Positions 46,601 through 58,903 of a stretch of 64,000 nucleotides of DNA are shown piece by piece; position 1 is the first letter of the stretch, and each line of letters starts with the position of its first letter. The stretch comes from Citrus sinensis. Taxonomy: Eukaryota; Streptophyta; Magnoliopsida; Sapindales; Rutaceae. The stretch spans positions 5,252,001-5,316,000 of the forward strand of contig NC_068562.1 of assembly GCF_022201045.2 (NCBI RefSeq). The letters are read 5' to 3'. Made by a program: the position numbers and the translations under genes. Below the pieces are notes generated by a model. That model made no database searches. It was given only the letters and a program-made list of their open reading frames with translations, and was not told where the DNA came from.

Positions 46601-49322
46601 TTGCTATGCATCCTTTAGAATTAAGTGGGCTTTAGAGGATTTTCCAGAGAAGTGTTGATAATTATTGATAATTTCTTGTGTTCAATTTCCATATACAGCA
46701 AACCTTCTCTAAGTGATATTGGGTTTGCAGGTTCCAGGATATGAGAATGGAAATTTTGTTGGTCCAACGATCTTACGTGATGTTACATCCAACATGGAGT
46801 GTTACAAGGTACTTCTTTTCGTTCTACTATTTCTTTTTGCATTTTCTGAATTAATGGACTTGGATAATTATGATTCTCAGTGGAAAAAGAGTTGAACCAA
46901 AGACCCTCCCATATTCTTGACCACACTCTTATTTTGTGTTGAGCAGGAAGAAATTTTTGGACCAGTTTTACTTAATATGCAGGTAACAAACATTTGATTA
47001 CTGTTTTTTGTTCCTTTATAAAAAATTTTATGGCTTTGATTGGAGACAGATTGACAGACTTCCTCTTGTAATCTTTTTTGACTGTGATCAGGCTGACAGT
47101 CTAGAAGAGGCCATAAAGATGGTAAACAGAAACAGGTACTTATTCGCTAATTGTCACCTTTAATTTTAAGTTGGCTTTATGATGCATATCTTTTTTGCAT
47201 TTTAAATTCATTCTGGGGAATAATTAGTGCTGGTTGTCGCTTTTCCTAACCATGCAAACTTTTCTTAATTTTTCCCTTGTAAGTTTTGATGATAAAGTTA
47301 GTTCTTGAAGACTAGAACTCTTTTGAATTTCCTTGGGTAACAAGTTGAAGTGCACGTTCAGTGTTCTCTTAATAACTATACTTCCCTTTTTTCATTCTAT
47401 TTACTTGTTTTGCAGGTTCGTGAATGGGGCATCGATTTTTACATCATCTGGCTTGGCTGCAAGGAAATTCCAGAATGAAATTGAGGCAAGACTGGTAAGC
47501 CGCATTTAGAAACTTAGTCATGAGTTTTGCAAAAAGCATGTTACCAAACATCTCTTTTGTTGACCTCTAGATTCCCTTGTCTCCTAGTTGATTAATGCAC
47601 AAATTTATTTGACATCCTTTATAAATATGAGTGCCAATCTGTGGGCTAGAGATGTTGCAAAAGTTTATGCCTAAGCACTCTCTGCATTGCTCATATGTGC
47701 TATTTGAAGAAGAGGTACCGGGTTGACCATAGAGGAGAATGGAGATGTTGACATTGAGCATGCTCAAGTTTTGCATGTTTCACTAATACTTGCCTGTGGG
47801 GTGTTCCTCAGTTTGCTCGTCATAGAAGGATGGAATGGTAGGAGAGTAGGTGATCATCCCAAGAACATAGAGACTTGCGATACCCTTACTCTTGTTTGAG
47901 CAAACTCTATATAATCATGAATAACGGTGGTTTCTGACATGAACTTTGTATGATTTAGGTTGGGATCAATGTTCCAGTTCCATCGTCTTTTTCCTCAATT
48001 AATGAATCTGGTGAATTCAATTTTTGTGGTATAGTTCCCTTGTCCCCATCTCATGTATCTCTTTCTCTCCTTATCTTTTTGCTCACAAACTTCATTAGGC
48101 TTGGTCAAGGTTTATTGGAGGGTATCTTTAGACCTTCTATTGTTTTATCACTTTCGCCTTTTGCCTATTTGCAGGAAAATCAGGTGTGCAGTTCTACACC
48201 CAGATCAAAACTGTGGCGCAACAATGGAATGATTTACCGAAACTCGGGATGCCATTAACTATGCCGCTGTCATCTGAGACAGATATGAGAAGCCAAGGAG
48301 TTTCTTCAGTTTTTCCTCAATCATCTGAGAGAGAGTCACCTAGCCCAAGAGTGTCTCCAGCCATGTCCTCAGCATCAGAGAGAGATTCACCAAGCCATGA
48401 AGTACTGCTGTCCATTCCTTTCACATCGGAGAGAGAATTGTCTGATCCAGGAGTATCATCCCTATCACCTACAGCTAATGTAGACTTACCAGTCCAGGGA
48501 GTATCGTTGTTCACGTCTCCAATCATCATGGATTTGTCTAACCGTGAGACATCACTAGCTATGCCTTCGGCAACTGTTGGGGATTTGTCAAGCCAAGTAC
48601 TCTCTCTACCTATGCCACAAACATCTGAAAGGTTGTATATGCTCCAAACATCTAATTGGAAATCTCCACCCATAACATCTCGAAGGACGGATGCTATTCA
48701 TCCACCCTCTGAGAGGATTTATATGCCATGTACATCTCAGAGGAATGACAACACAGCTCGAACATCTCAGAGGACCGACACTGCAATGTCGTTGCCTTGT
48801 GACAATGCATATGTACCTATGTCTTGTAAGACTGATAGTATTGGTCAGTTATCACACAGGAATGATGGTATGGCTCAAGCTTCTCATCAGGCTGATGCAA
48901 CCTTGAATCAAACTTCAGACAGGACGTACATGTTTTCTACTTCTCTCTTGAATGACACTGTGAGTCAAACATTTCATAGAACCAACACCACATTGTTTCC
49001 AACTTCAGAGAAGATATACATTCCTTGTGCATCTCCTGGAAAGGACCATATAGGCTCACCAGCTCTAAGGACTGATATTCATTTACATTCAAATATTGCA
49101 TCGGCTTCTCAACCGGCTGATGTTTTACCTCCAACTTCTGAGAGAATGTATATGTCTCCACTTGTTCAGAGAAATGCTGGAATGCCACCAACATCTGAGA
49201 GGTTATACATGCCTGCAACATCATCATCTCAGAGGATATATACCCAAAACCCAATACTTCAATTGGATGATTTTTCCAGCCAAGGGTCATCTATTACTTT
49301 GCCTACATCTCAGAGAATATAG
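40140..49322 (+). CDS. FAR1 DNA-binding domain fused to divergent ALDH6, repeat-rich tail (1,035 aa)
   Basis: Nineteen exons close in frame (3,108 nt): 40140-40647, 41200-41294, 41515-41583, 41693-41854, 41938-42016, 42117-42271, 42517-42580, 43390-43469, 44364-44429, 45019-45069, 45213-45364, 46116-46206, 46427-46507, 46731-46808, 46947-46982, 47092-47135, 47416-47494, 47959-48028, 48175-49322. Residues 1-169 are a FAR1/WRKY-GCM1-type zinc domain (GCDRGG, INCPFEA, EHNHE). Residues 202-~660 are a CoA-dependent methylmalonate-semialdehyde dehydrogenase (valine/thymine catabolism), with catalytic C479 (AAGERC) and oxyanion N348 (CPFNFP). Residues ~665-1035 are Ser/Thr/Pro-rich with repeated TSER-x-YMP. 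Odd points: the usual F-x-GS-x-x-x-G cofactor loop reads FVASSTAS (421-428), EQGKT reads EQGTT, and the usual mitochondrial presequence is missing. Alternative: two genes, with a separate ALDH6 start near 40674-40707. The ALDH6 exons are certain; the junction is not. Confidence 0.7.
42951..43075 (-). mobile_element. tRNA-derived SINE remnant in an ALDH6 intron
   Basis: On the minus strand the sequence shows an A-box-like TTGGCCGAGTAG (complement of 43056-43067) and, about 35 bases on, a B-box-like GTTCAAATCC (complement of 43012-43021). An unrelated body and a short A-rich end (near 42951-42959) follow. This is the layout of plant tRNA-related SINEs. No clear target duplication was found, so the ends are approximate. 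Confidence 0.55.
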
Positions 49323-49874
49323 AATACTACCCACTGTATATTTATTTTTATTTTTAGGTTCCTAGTAGACAAAGGTATCTCATAGTGTCAATAATTCCAT
49401 TTGATTTTCCAAAATTGAAGAGTTAATGCCGTCTCCCATATTTTTGCATTTATTCTATAGAGCGAGAAGCAAAGAGAGCCTGGGGCATGGTATTGCAAGT
49501 TATGAAAGCCGTTGAAGTGTATTATGCAGTTAAGCAGTGCTAGCAAAGCAAGTCTGTTATAAAATTTACGGTTACAGCAGCCTACAGGAAAATAGCAAGT
49601 GAGCCTGATATGTAATTGATCTGGAGTCATGGAATTTGGGAAGCTGACATAGCAAAGGAAATTTAACATGCTTTTAGATAATTCACCTGCCCACACTATT
49701 CCTAATAGTGCCCTGGCTCCAAAAGTCCAGGGGCCCTGTCCAGTTTCCTCAGTTGTTAATGCTACAAATGGGCAATTTTCTCACGATTTGAAATGCTGTG
49801 GACTTGATTGCATTTAAGGAAAAATGAAAGGATCTTAATGAAAAAATTTAACCAACAATTTGCTTACGAAAACA
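49323..49874. other. 3' end of the ALDH6 locus and leader of the SpoU gene
   Basis: About 550 bases with no conserved coding sequence. It holds the 3' untranslated region of the upstream gene and the promoter/leader of the next. A short upstream ATG frame near 49824 and another near 49837 overlap the proposed start region and might affect translation if transcribed. Confidence 0.45.
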
Positions 49875-52800
49875 ATGAACTGGTCTTCTCGGGAGAGGAA
49901 GAGAAGAAGAATGCAGTACACTTACACAGCCGGGGCACCAGCAACTTATCCTCCACTGCCCAAAATCGTAACTGTGAAGTCGAAGCTATCATCTGCTAAA
50001 ACCCAAATTCCAATTCGATACAGTGCTCATGAATACAGTAATAATAATGATAATATAAATATAAATGATGATGAGGATGATGGTAGGAAGTTCGCTTTAC
50101 CTTATCACGTCAAAAACATAACGAGCACTTCAAATCCATTTGTGAAGCACTGCCTCAAGCTCCGGCAGAGCTCCTCTTATCGCCACTCTCATGGCTCTGC
50201 TTTGGTTGTGGGTACCACTCCTATTAGGTAACCTGAACTATTCCCGCCTTTTTTTTTTTTTGTGTGATGACATTCGAGTTTGTTTTAGTTAATTTTGCAA
50301 AACATATTTCTGCTGTTCTTAGTTATCATAAATTTTACATTGGTGTTGGGTTCATTTTCATGTTAGATCAAATAAAAAGTTAGTACTCAATAATTTGCAG
50401 TCCTTCGTACTAAAACTACTTCAGGAAATGAATGAATGCTTTCTCTTTTTGGTCTGAGTTGTGGATTTGTAGTCTATAGTTTGCTATTATTAGTATCAAT
50501 GTTCTCCAACTTTTGGAAGAACCAACAAATGATTGACGGGCATTTTTATCAAATACATGCTTTAGTAGTTTCTGTTGTCTATGTTTATTTGTCAATTCTC
50601 ATAGCCTGTTTCTTGCTACCTTTTCTTGATGGATTGAATTCATGAATACTTGAACTATACTGTATTTATTTTTTATTTTTTTGCAGTGCTGTGAATTATA
50701 TTGTGTTGCCACATTTCATAATGCAAACCTCTGTCCCAAAAAATGTTTTTATTCGGAGGTCAACACACTTATTAACAAATGGAGAAAGCAATTTACAAAT
50801 TTACAATATGTTGTGTTACTACAGCTATAAATGGGGGCAAAGAGGGGAATGCATCTACGGGTGGGGCTGTGGGGTGTTAGGAGCATTTCACAGATTAGCT
50901 ATTGAAGGGGATAACATCTGGTATTGGAAGTTATTGATAGGTTTTCTGTTAAGGTTCTGAGTGAAAATTGCTGAGATGTATGTTTTTGGGACCTTCAGTA
51001 AAGAGAGTTGAAATAGGCATCTACATTACGACAGACCAATGATGTGCTTCTCATTGTAGGTTATGCTTTTATATAATATAACTGAAGGGGACTATAAGAG
51101 AGAAATTAAAAGGAAGTGATGATTTTGAGCAGAAGCAACAGTATCTTCCGGGGAAATATACAACTTTGATGCATTATTGTTCCACAGGAGACTATAGTAC
51201 TTCCCATTATATGTTGAGTGAAATCCTTAATGAATTTTATTCGCAGGGAAATATACAACTTTAATAGGTCCTTGCAAGAGAGAACTGTCAGAATGGATTG
51301 TTTACTGTTACTTGATAAGGTGGAAGTTCCTGAAGGACTAGACAATATTTCTACTCATACTGTGCGTGTTAGCTCTGTGGTGATGAAAAAACTTTCTGGA
51401 GTACAATCATCTGAATCCATTGAAGCAATTGCCCTAATGAAAATTCCAACTAGTGTTTTTAGTATAGATGTCAATCAAAAAGAGGCAGATTGCCGAAGTT
51501 GGTTCCCATCTATACACCGAATTCTAGTCCTTGATGGAATTCAGGTAAATTTCACTTACCTAGAAATTTTTTATTTTGCACTCCTGTCAAATTTTGATCT
51601 TTAATTCTAATCTCGCATTATTGTGATGAAGGTGGCGCCATAAAGCCTCATTGCCTTAAGAATGTTAGGAAACTGATGATTTTGCATGTTGGTCTAATCA
51701 TTGGCAACAAGAACTAACCAAATACCTACTCTGTGATAGTTATTGAACATACACATAGAGGAGAATCCTAATGGAAATTCAAATTGAAGATATTCTTATG
51801 TAGCTATATGCACTAGGTCAAGCTTACTTCTTTTGACCTTGTGGTGCAACAATAGTCTGAACTTGTTGCCATCATTTTTTTTCCATGATTATTTGTTGGC
51901 TCTGCTTGTTGCAACATAATATGTTTGAACTTATTGCCATCATGTTTGTTCTATGATTATTTGTTGGCTCTGCTTGTCGCAACATAATATGAGAATGTAT
52001 TTGAAGGCTTATGAAGGTTCTCATCTGATGCTTGATTTAACAATTATAAAATTTGCATGGCATTTAGTTCTACAGCATTCTTTAATTTAAAATTTGCAGG
52101 CATTTAATACCTGGAACATTCAGGGCACATGCATCACTAATGTGTTAGAGTTGTTCCCTGCAGGACCCCGGTAACCTCGGCACATTACTCAGAACAGCTA
52201 TGGCCTTTAAATGGGTAACATGGCAAACCTAATATCTTTCTACCTTTGGTTTTTCCTTTTTAATTATCTTTTTATCTTGTTGATTATGTGTTTATTTGTA
52301 TGTGTTAAGCACGGTCACTTCTAGATACTCGTCAATCAGTCATGCATGGCCGAAATATATTCAGTAACCCAAAATCCAAAAAAAAAAAAAAAACAATACC
52401 AATCCATGCTTGACCCAACAATAGTATAAATGATGCATACATCAAATTCCCCCATGATTCCATCATTCATATTTTCTAACATTACAGCATATCTTATGGA
52501 TGGTTATAATGATTCGAGGGTCAAAATGCAACAGGGAGGTGTTTTCCTGCTTCCTGGCTGTTGTGATCCATTCAATGAGAAAGCTCTTCGGGCTAGCCGT
52601 GGGGCCTGCTTTCAGCTCCCCATAGTTTCTGGCAGTTGGTATCATCTTGAAGTGCTTAAAGATGAATTTCAGATGAAGTTACTAGCTGGACATGCAGGTG
52701 GTAATGAAGAGCCGAGACCAGTGTTACAGTTGTCTCAAGAGCTTGTGGATTCTTTCGCCGGTGTTCCGTTGTGCTTGGTTATGGGTAGTGAAGGGCGTGG

Positions 52801-52936
52801 CCTTTCAGAGGAATCACAACGGGTATGTGAACTTGTGACTATTCCGATGCAAGGAGAATTTGAGTCCCTTAATGTTTCTGTTGCGGGTGGAATTTTCTTG
52901 TACATGCTTCAGCCAAAGACTCAGAAATTTATATAA
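49875..52936 (+). CDS. SpoU (TrmH-type) tRNA/rRNA 2'-O-methyltransferase (367 aa)
   Basis: S-adenosylmethionine-dependent ribose methyltransferase of the SPOUT class. Exons 49875-50227, 51247-51544, 52164-52214 and 52535-52936 join to 1,104 nt. The three SpoU motifs are present: motif 1 DPGNLGTLLRTA (218-229), motif 2 LVMGSEGRGLS (315-325) and motif 3 IPMQGEFESLNVSVAGG (337-353), which form the trefoil-knot cofactor site and the dimer interface. The N-terminal ~115 residues form an RNA-binding-like substrate domain (NPFVKHCLKLRQS) typical of RlmB/TrmH relatives. The first residues are basic (RERKRRR), which could be a nuclear signal or part of an organelle presequence. A second ATG at 49911 is an alternative start. 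The target nucleotide cannot be predicted. Confidence 0.9.
51855..51991. repeat. 68-bp tandem duplication in a SpoU intron
   Basis: Two adjacent copies share GATTATTTGTTGGCTCTGCT and GCAACATAATATG, with a few substitutions (51855-51922 and 51923-51991). Confidence 0.85.
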
Positions 52937-53533
52937 TTTTTAACTCAATTTAATTGATGGTTTGATGTTGAATTGACGACATTGAAGCGAGATTATGATT
53001 TATATTTATGCACATGCCGTGTGCATCAAATATTGAAACAGCAGTTTTTTTTATTTTTTATTTTTTCAAGTAAGATCATTTATAAAAAAAAAACATAAAA
53101 ACATTAACTCAATATTTCGCTGTAATATATGAGGTTCGATCATACAATCAGTATATCAACATCAATATTGAATATGTAATATATATCTTATTTTATTTAT
53201 ATAATAAATAAAATATTATATTAATATAATTTTTAAATTACAACATATTATGTTTGAGAAATTGTACCATACAATTTAGGGCGAATTCCAAACGCACCTT
53301 ATATTATAATATATTAATGTTATATTATTTTGTTTTTGTTTTTTATTAAAGAAACGTGTAAAAATATTATTACTATTTAAATAATAACCGAGTCACTCCA
53401 GTTTACATCTTATTTAACTTTGGAGGTAAAAGAAAATATATCAAAATCAGAAACACAGACGCAGAGATCCTCCAATCCACAGCCTTAGTTGGGAACTTGG
53501 ATTCAACCGGAATCCGCCGCAGTTTCCGGCGGG
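52937..53533. other. Spacer between the SpoU and GT47 genes
   Basis: About 600 bases, strongly AT-rich in the middle. It contains the SpoU 3' region and the GT47 leader. An upstream in-frame extension of the GT47 frame exists without an ATG and is treated as leader. Confidence 0.5.
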
Positions 53534-56243
53534 ATGATAGGAAGCAAGGCGGCACAGCCGAATCAAGCACAGACGACATTGTGCTCACTCCGAAGCTCGC
53601 TTCTTACTTTAGCACTTGTAACCCTACTCTGCTTCACTTGTCTCTCCTTCAATTCCTTTCGCTCTTACCCTCTACAAAACAACTTCAACTCAACTCTCTC
53701 TTTTGCCATAAACAAACAAGATTATTCGGATTTAGGCTCTGATGTTTTCCACTCGCCCAGCGTCTTCCACTTGAATTACTTGGAAATGGTGACAAATTTC
53801 AAGATCTATATATACCCAGATGGTGATCCCAATACATTTTATCAAACCCCAAGAAAATTGACCGGAAAATACGCCAGCGAAGGCTATTTCTTTCAGAATA
53901 TTAGAGAGAGTCGCTTCTTGACTCATGATCCCGATCGAGCCCACTTGTTCTTCATCCCCATTTCCTGCCACAAAATGCGCGGCAAGGTAACCCACATCCA
54001 CATTAACTTAGTTTTCTTTTCTTAGACTCATTATATTGCTGTCACTTGTGTTGTGGCTTTTTTGAGATTGATGGGTATTTCTTTCTTGAATGCAGGGAAC
54101 TTCTTACGAGAATATGACAGTAATCGTTAAGGATTACGTGGACAGCTTGATCAACAAGTATCCTTATTGGAACAGAACTTTGGGTGCGGATCACTTCTTT
54201 GTAACTTGTCATGATGTAGGTGTGAGGGCAACGGAAGGAGTTCCGTTTCTCATTAAGAATGCAATTCGAGTTGTATGCTCTCCTAGCTATGACGTTGCTT
54301 TCATTCCACATAAAGACGTTGCTCTGCCTCAAGTACTGCAGCCATTTGCTCTTCCCCGTGGAGGACGTGACGTTGAAAACAGGTTACATTTCATTGATCT
54401 TTTCATGTATTAGTTGCTTCCCATGTTAGTTGTTGTTCACACTATACTTCGCCTAGTGTTCATCTGGGCTACTCAATTTTTGATAGTTCCCGTTTTCAAT
54501 TGTGCTCTTAGAAGTAAAACAAACTCTTTTTGCTATTGGAAAGAATATAGGGGACTGATGCTCTTTTTGGTACTGCTAATATCGGCATGTATCCTGTTTG
54601 TTATGGTTGTGGAGGAATTTTTTTTTCGCTGGCCCACAATATATGAGGAATAATTGTTGGTTTTGTGTTGCTGCTACATAGTTGCTTATTTTGAAATCTT
54701 ATTCATCGATTTAACTGTTAATTAAAACATCATTTGCAGGACCGTTCTTGGTTTTTGGGCTGGTCACCGTAACTCTAAAATTAGAGTTATCTTGGCTCGT
54801 GTATGGGAGAATGACACAGAACTTGACATTTCAAACAATAGAATTAATAGGGCTATTGGACCTCTTGTATATCAGAGGAGATTTTATAAGACAAAATTTT
54901 GTATATGTCCTGGTGGCTCACAGGTCAATAGTGCTCGTATAGCTGACTCAATCCATTATGGATGTGTTCCTGGTAAGTTCTTAGTTTACACTGTTGTTGC
55001 AATGAGTGAGTTCTAGGAATTTTGTTTGTTTTTTAAAATTTCTCTCTCTTTCTCTCTTGATTGCTTCAAGGTATATATGGCTTCTGAAAGCCTTATACCT
55101 GGATTAAAGAGAATATGTATTGCTATTTTCTTTTCTCATGTCTCCAAACATGTAGTGGTTGTTTTACATAACCCCTTGGATGAGGCTTCGTAACAGGAAA
55201 CACCACTTTATAACCTTGATGGTTTCATCAATCCCAATGAACAAAGCCTGTAAATAATTGCCAAAGTGTAGAAGAGTTGCCTTATGAACTATACTGGGAA
55301 GGTTTTTCTTCCTTTCCCTTTAGTGGCACTAAAAGTTAATGGATACGCAAGTGTAGAGGAGTTGCCTTATGAACTATACTGGGGAGGTTTTTCTTTCTTT
55401 CCTGTTAGTGGCACTAAGAGTTAATGAATACTTAATCCAGCATGGTACAAAGAGTGCTGCTTTAAGTGATTGTGTATCTTTTTAGCAAAATTTTGAAGAG
55501 CATTGATTTTGAAATGATTTCCTAGGTGTAATCTAATGACCTAACATAACTTCCTGTGCCTATAATTTTATTTTATCAATTAGGCATTCATTGTATTTTA
55601 CTTGTGTACATAGAATGCTCGCTAAGTTCTGGAATTAGATTAACCAATATTGATAGTATTATAGAACCAATATGTGGTAGTCTCACTTTGAAGATTTGGT
55701 GTTTTTCCCCCCATTTTCCTCGTTTTGAAGGATATTAGATGTTACTTTAACCTTCACTGTAGTTTTATTTGCCCCTGTCTGAAATCTTCTGTTTGTTTAT
55801 TGCAGTAATATTATCCAATTACTATGACCTGCCATTCAATGACATTCTTGATTGGCGAAAGTTTGCTGTCATACTTAACGAAAGGGATGTTTATCAGCTC
55901 AAGCAAATTCTCAAGAACATCTCTGATGCAGAGTTTGTTTCACTTCATAATAACCTAGTGAAGGTAAAATTTTCAAGCGCTCTAGTTGAATTTTCTTGTT
56001 ATAAACTGACACTTTTTTTATATGAAAAATCCTTAAATTTCTGTAATTGGACAGATTAAACAATTTTAATAGTAATCACTCTCAATATGAATAACTTGCT
56101 GTCTGTTATCAGTAATTTGTTGTGCTGTATGTTGTCAGGTCCAGAAGCACTTTCAATGGAATTCACCTCCTGTCAGATTTGATGCATTCCACATGGTCAT
56201 GTACGAGCTATGGTTACGCCGCCATGTGATTAAGTACTTCTAG
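53534..56243 (+). CDS. GT47 exostosin-type glycosyltransferase (411 aa)
   Basis: Predicted Golgi type II membrane protein of the plant exostosin-like family, which builds cell-wall polysaccharides or proteoglycan glycans. Exons 53534-53986, 54096-54382, 54740-54972, 55806-55963 and 56139-56243 join to 1,236 nt. A hydrophobic anchor spans about residues 22-39 (LLTLALVTLLCF), followed by a short stem. The exostosin domain covers roughly 85-365 and includes FKIYIYPDG, YASEGYFFQNI, GADHFFVTCHD, SPSYDVAFIPHKDV, FWAGHRNSKIR, KFCICPGGSQVNSARI and YDLPFNDILDW, all signature blocks of the family. Several N-glycosylation sequons (NST, NMT, NRT, NDT) fit a luminal domain. The sugar donor and acceptor cannot be inferred. 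The GGGATG at 53531-53536 supplies the first in-frame ATG. Confidence 0.92.
55264..55433. repeat. 85-bp tandem duplication in a GT47 intron
   Basis: Two adjacent copies begin AAGTGTAGA(A/G)GAGTTGCC and share TTGCCTTATGAACTATACTG and TTAGTGGCACTAA, with minor substitutions (55264-55348 and 55349-55433). Confidence 0.9.
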
Positions 56244-57636
56244 TTTGCTGAATGATATAATTCTTTTCCAGTTTTGTATACCTTTAAATGGCTGCTTCCT
56301 AACATCCCGATTCCCGAAAAGTTTGTAGAGTATCTCACATATAACACACGAATCTTTAACCGTGATCCTTTAATGGAATTGATGCGTATGCACCTGAAGG
56401 TTGCAATTGATTTGTTCTTTATCGGTTCGTTTTGTGGCAATTCTCTTTTTCCAGATGTACAGTATTTCTGGTATTGATAGTTTTAACTCAAAATAATCCA
56501 AACTCCATAGCAGTTTCATTTTAAAGAGTCGCAGTCGATGACTTTTTGCCGTTGTGGCCAGTGGGGTTGAAGTTGTGACACGGGCCGGGTTGGGCCGGAC
56601 AAGCACCTGGAATCACATCCTACTTATTGAACAAAATTGTATAAATTAATGCGACGTATATTAAGAGATTGGTGCTACGCTGCGTTAAACGTAACATAAC
56701 AAGATTTATATTAAAATCTATAATTTTTTTTTTTTAATCAATCAATTATATTTTGTCACCTAGTCGAGTTCCATTTTGTTGATTATCCTTCACATACATT
56801 AAATTTGGCACGTTAAGTTTGATTGAGTAAAAAAAAATGATAATTATTGAGGGAAAAAAAAAGAAGAAAATTATTAAAAGAATTTTGATGATGGTAAAAT
56901 AATAAAAGAGAGATGATATGACTTCTCTGACATCTGTCCTCCTCCTCCTGCAACGTTATTATCCGTTGAGTGGTTAAATTGCTGAATTGGGTGCCCTCCT
57001 AATTCCTGTATGGACAAAATTTCCTGTGGGGAATGGTTGGCTGTTCAGTTTTGTCACCTACACGAAGACGAAGTCAAATAGTCAATGCACATGCGTCACA
57101 CACTCGGGCCTCAGGCAGCAGCAGTGACTGATGCCTTCGCCCATCACACCATCCCTGAAATTCAAAGCATGCTGCACATGCGCTGATTCAAAAACAATGA
57201 CTGCTTGAAGCAGGTTCCACGTGAAAATAAAATATCTTATTTATCATATTGAGGCAGCCCTGCTCGCCCCAAGACCAAAAGTTGTGCAAAGCTTGAACAC
57301 CACCTGTATCTCCTTCTAATCTTGTGGCTTGTGGGATGCACTGGTCAACATACTTGTCCATCGATTATGACTGGAAACTTGGAACACCTGCTGCACCTTC
57401 AACAATTTCCTCTTCTTCTTCCCCCCTCCCCCCTTCTTTCAATTTTTTACATCCATTACGACTAGAAAACAATGTTAATGAAATTTGAAATATCCCAAAA
57501 GCAATCATCAAGTTGAAAGTAATGTAGTTCGGCGCCGCGGGGGAATATCTTTATATTAAATTCTTTTTTTATGCATGTATTACTGTTGGATAAGTAATAG
57601 ACTAATAGTCTGATTTCTTGTGGTATTTTTCTTTCA

Positions 57637-57689
57637 ATACACACACACACACACACACACATACACACACACACACATACATACATACA
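57637..57689. repeat. (AC)n/(ATAC)n compound microsatellite
   Basis: Alternating AC units interrupted by AT steps and ending in repeated ATAC units; probably length-polymorphic. Confidence 0.92.
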
Positions 57690-58888
57690 TCTAATATGGG
57701 CAAATAAAAAAGCTAAGAAATATAACCAAGAGTAAACACAAAATTGTATTACATTAGAATGTTACCTCCTATGATTAGTTATTATTTTTTTTTTTTTTTT
57801 AACGAACCCGTCCAAGTGTTACTTTATTCTATATATTTATGGTAATGTATTCGGTAAACTTTCGTCCAAGACTTGGCAGAATAGTTTTTAAACAATTTCC
57901 ATTAAATGATCATTGTAGATGAGTACGGAATTTTCCAACCTCTTGCCCCCCCTTTTTTTTTTTTTTTTCCTCCCCAAACTTAATATGTCTCAAATATATT
58001 AATTGCTTGGTCAATAATAATCATAAAGGCTAAGGACGCTAATTGGGGTAAGCATCATCTAACAACATTATTTCTCAATAAAAAGTCAAGGTGACAACTT
58101 TGACCAGATGGACTGACTAAGCGACTGTGAGTAGTTGGTAAGAGCCTGCCATAGCAGACCGGTTACCCCGAATTTTACGATTGCAATATATATATCAATC
58201 TCGTCGGGTCAAACTTATTTTTTAATAATATTTTTTCAAATTATTGAGGTTGGCCATGCGATGATAATTCCATTCGGAGCTGCTTTAAAATATTACCCAC
58301 AAATCTAACGACATACAAAATTTAGTGCGACCATACCAATTTTTTTTTTTTAATTAATTTAAGTTACTAAAGCTAAAGAGTGTGCATATGCAATTATTTG
58401 TTCAAGTGATAATAAAAATTTATGACAATATTTTCGTAACGGATGCGTCTGCAGAGGCAGTAGGTAGAAATTAATTAAGAGCCAAATTATCACGACGTGG
58501 GTGTTGAAATGTTGAATCAACGAAGCTAGAAAAGGAGTGATGTGATTGAGGTGGGTAGAAAATGGTGCAAGAGGTGAGAATTGTGCAATTAAAATACCAA
58601 GGATGGTAAATGAGGAAGGCATCTGCGCAAAGTGGCCGGCATTTTGATGCTCTCGTCTCTTTTCCACAAATTCAACCTTCCCCCACCATCAACTAACTAC
58701 TAAGTCAGATAGATACCCCTTGGATTAAGCATCCCTTAAAGAATATATGTGAATAAATTTAATTTCGTATACATTGAACATGTTACATATATAGTTCTTA
58801 GAATGCGCCTTGTTAGTTATTAACTTGGCTAATTGAGGCAGTTATATCACTAACTAATACATTTTATTTTTTATTTTTTTTTATGTGT

Positions 58889-58903
58889 CCCCCCCCCCCC
58901 CCC
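58889..58903. repeat. Run of 15 cytosines
   Basis: An uninterrupted C15 tract directly follows a T-rich stretch. It is unusual in this AT-rich DNA, and its exact length may be uncertain in the assembly. Confidence 0.85.

Noticed and set aside
51152..51262. GAAATATACAACTTT occurring just before and at the SpoU exon 2 acceptor
   Set aside because: A 15-base match in AT-rich sequence; the upstream copy is not preceded by an acceptor and extends no further.
56676..56700. Possible third member of the CTAAGTTAC foldback family
   Set aside because: Only one degenerate half is visible and no matching opposite end was found; noted only within the spacer entry.
58120..58180. tRNA-like string (AGTAGTTGGTAAGAGCCTGC ... 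GGTTACCCC)
   Set aside because: No cloverleaf with matching acceptor ends and no proper B box.
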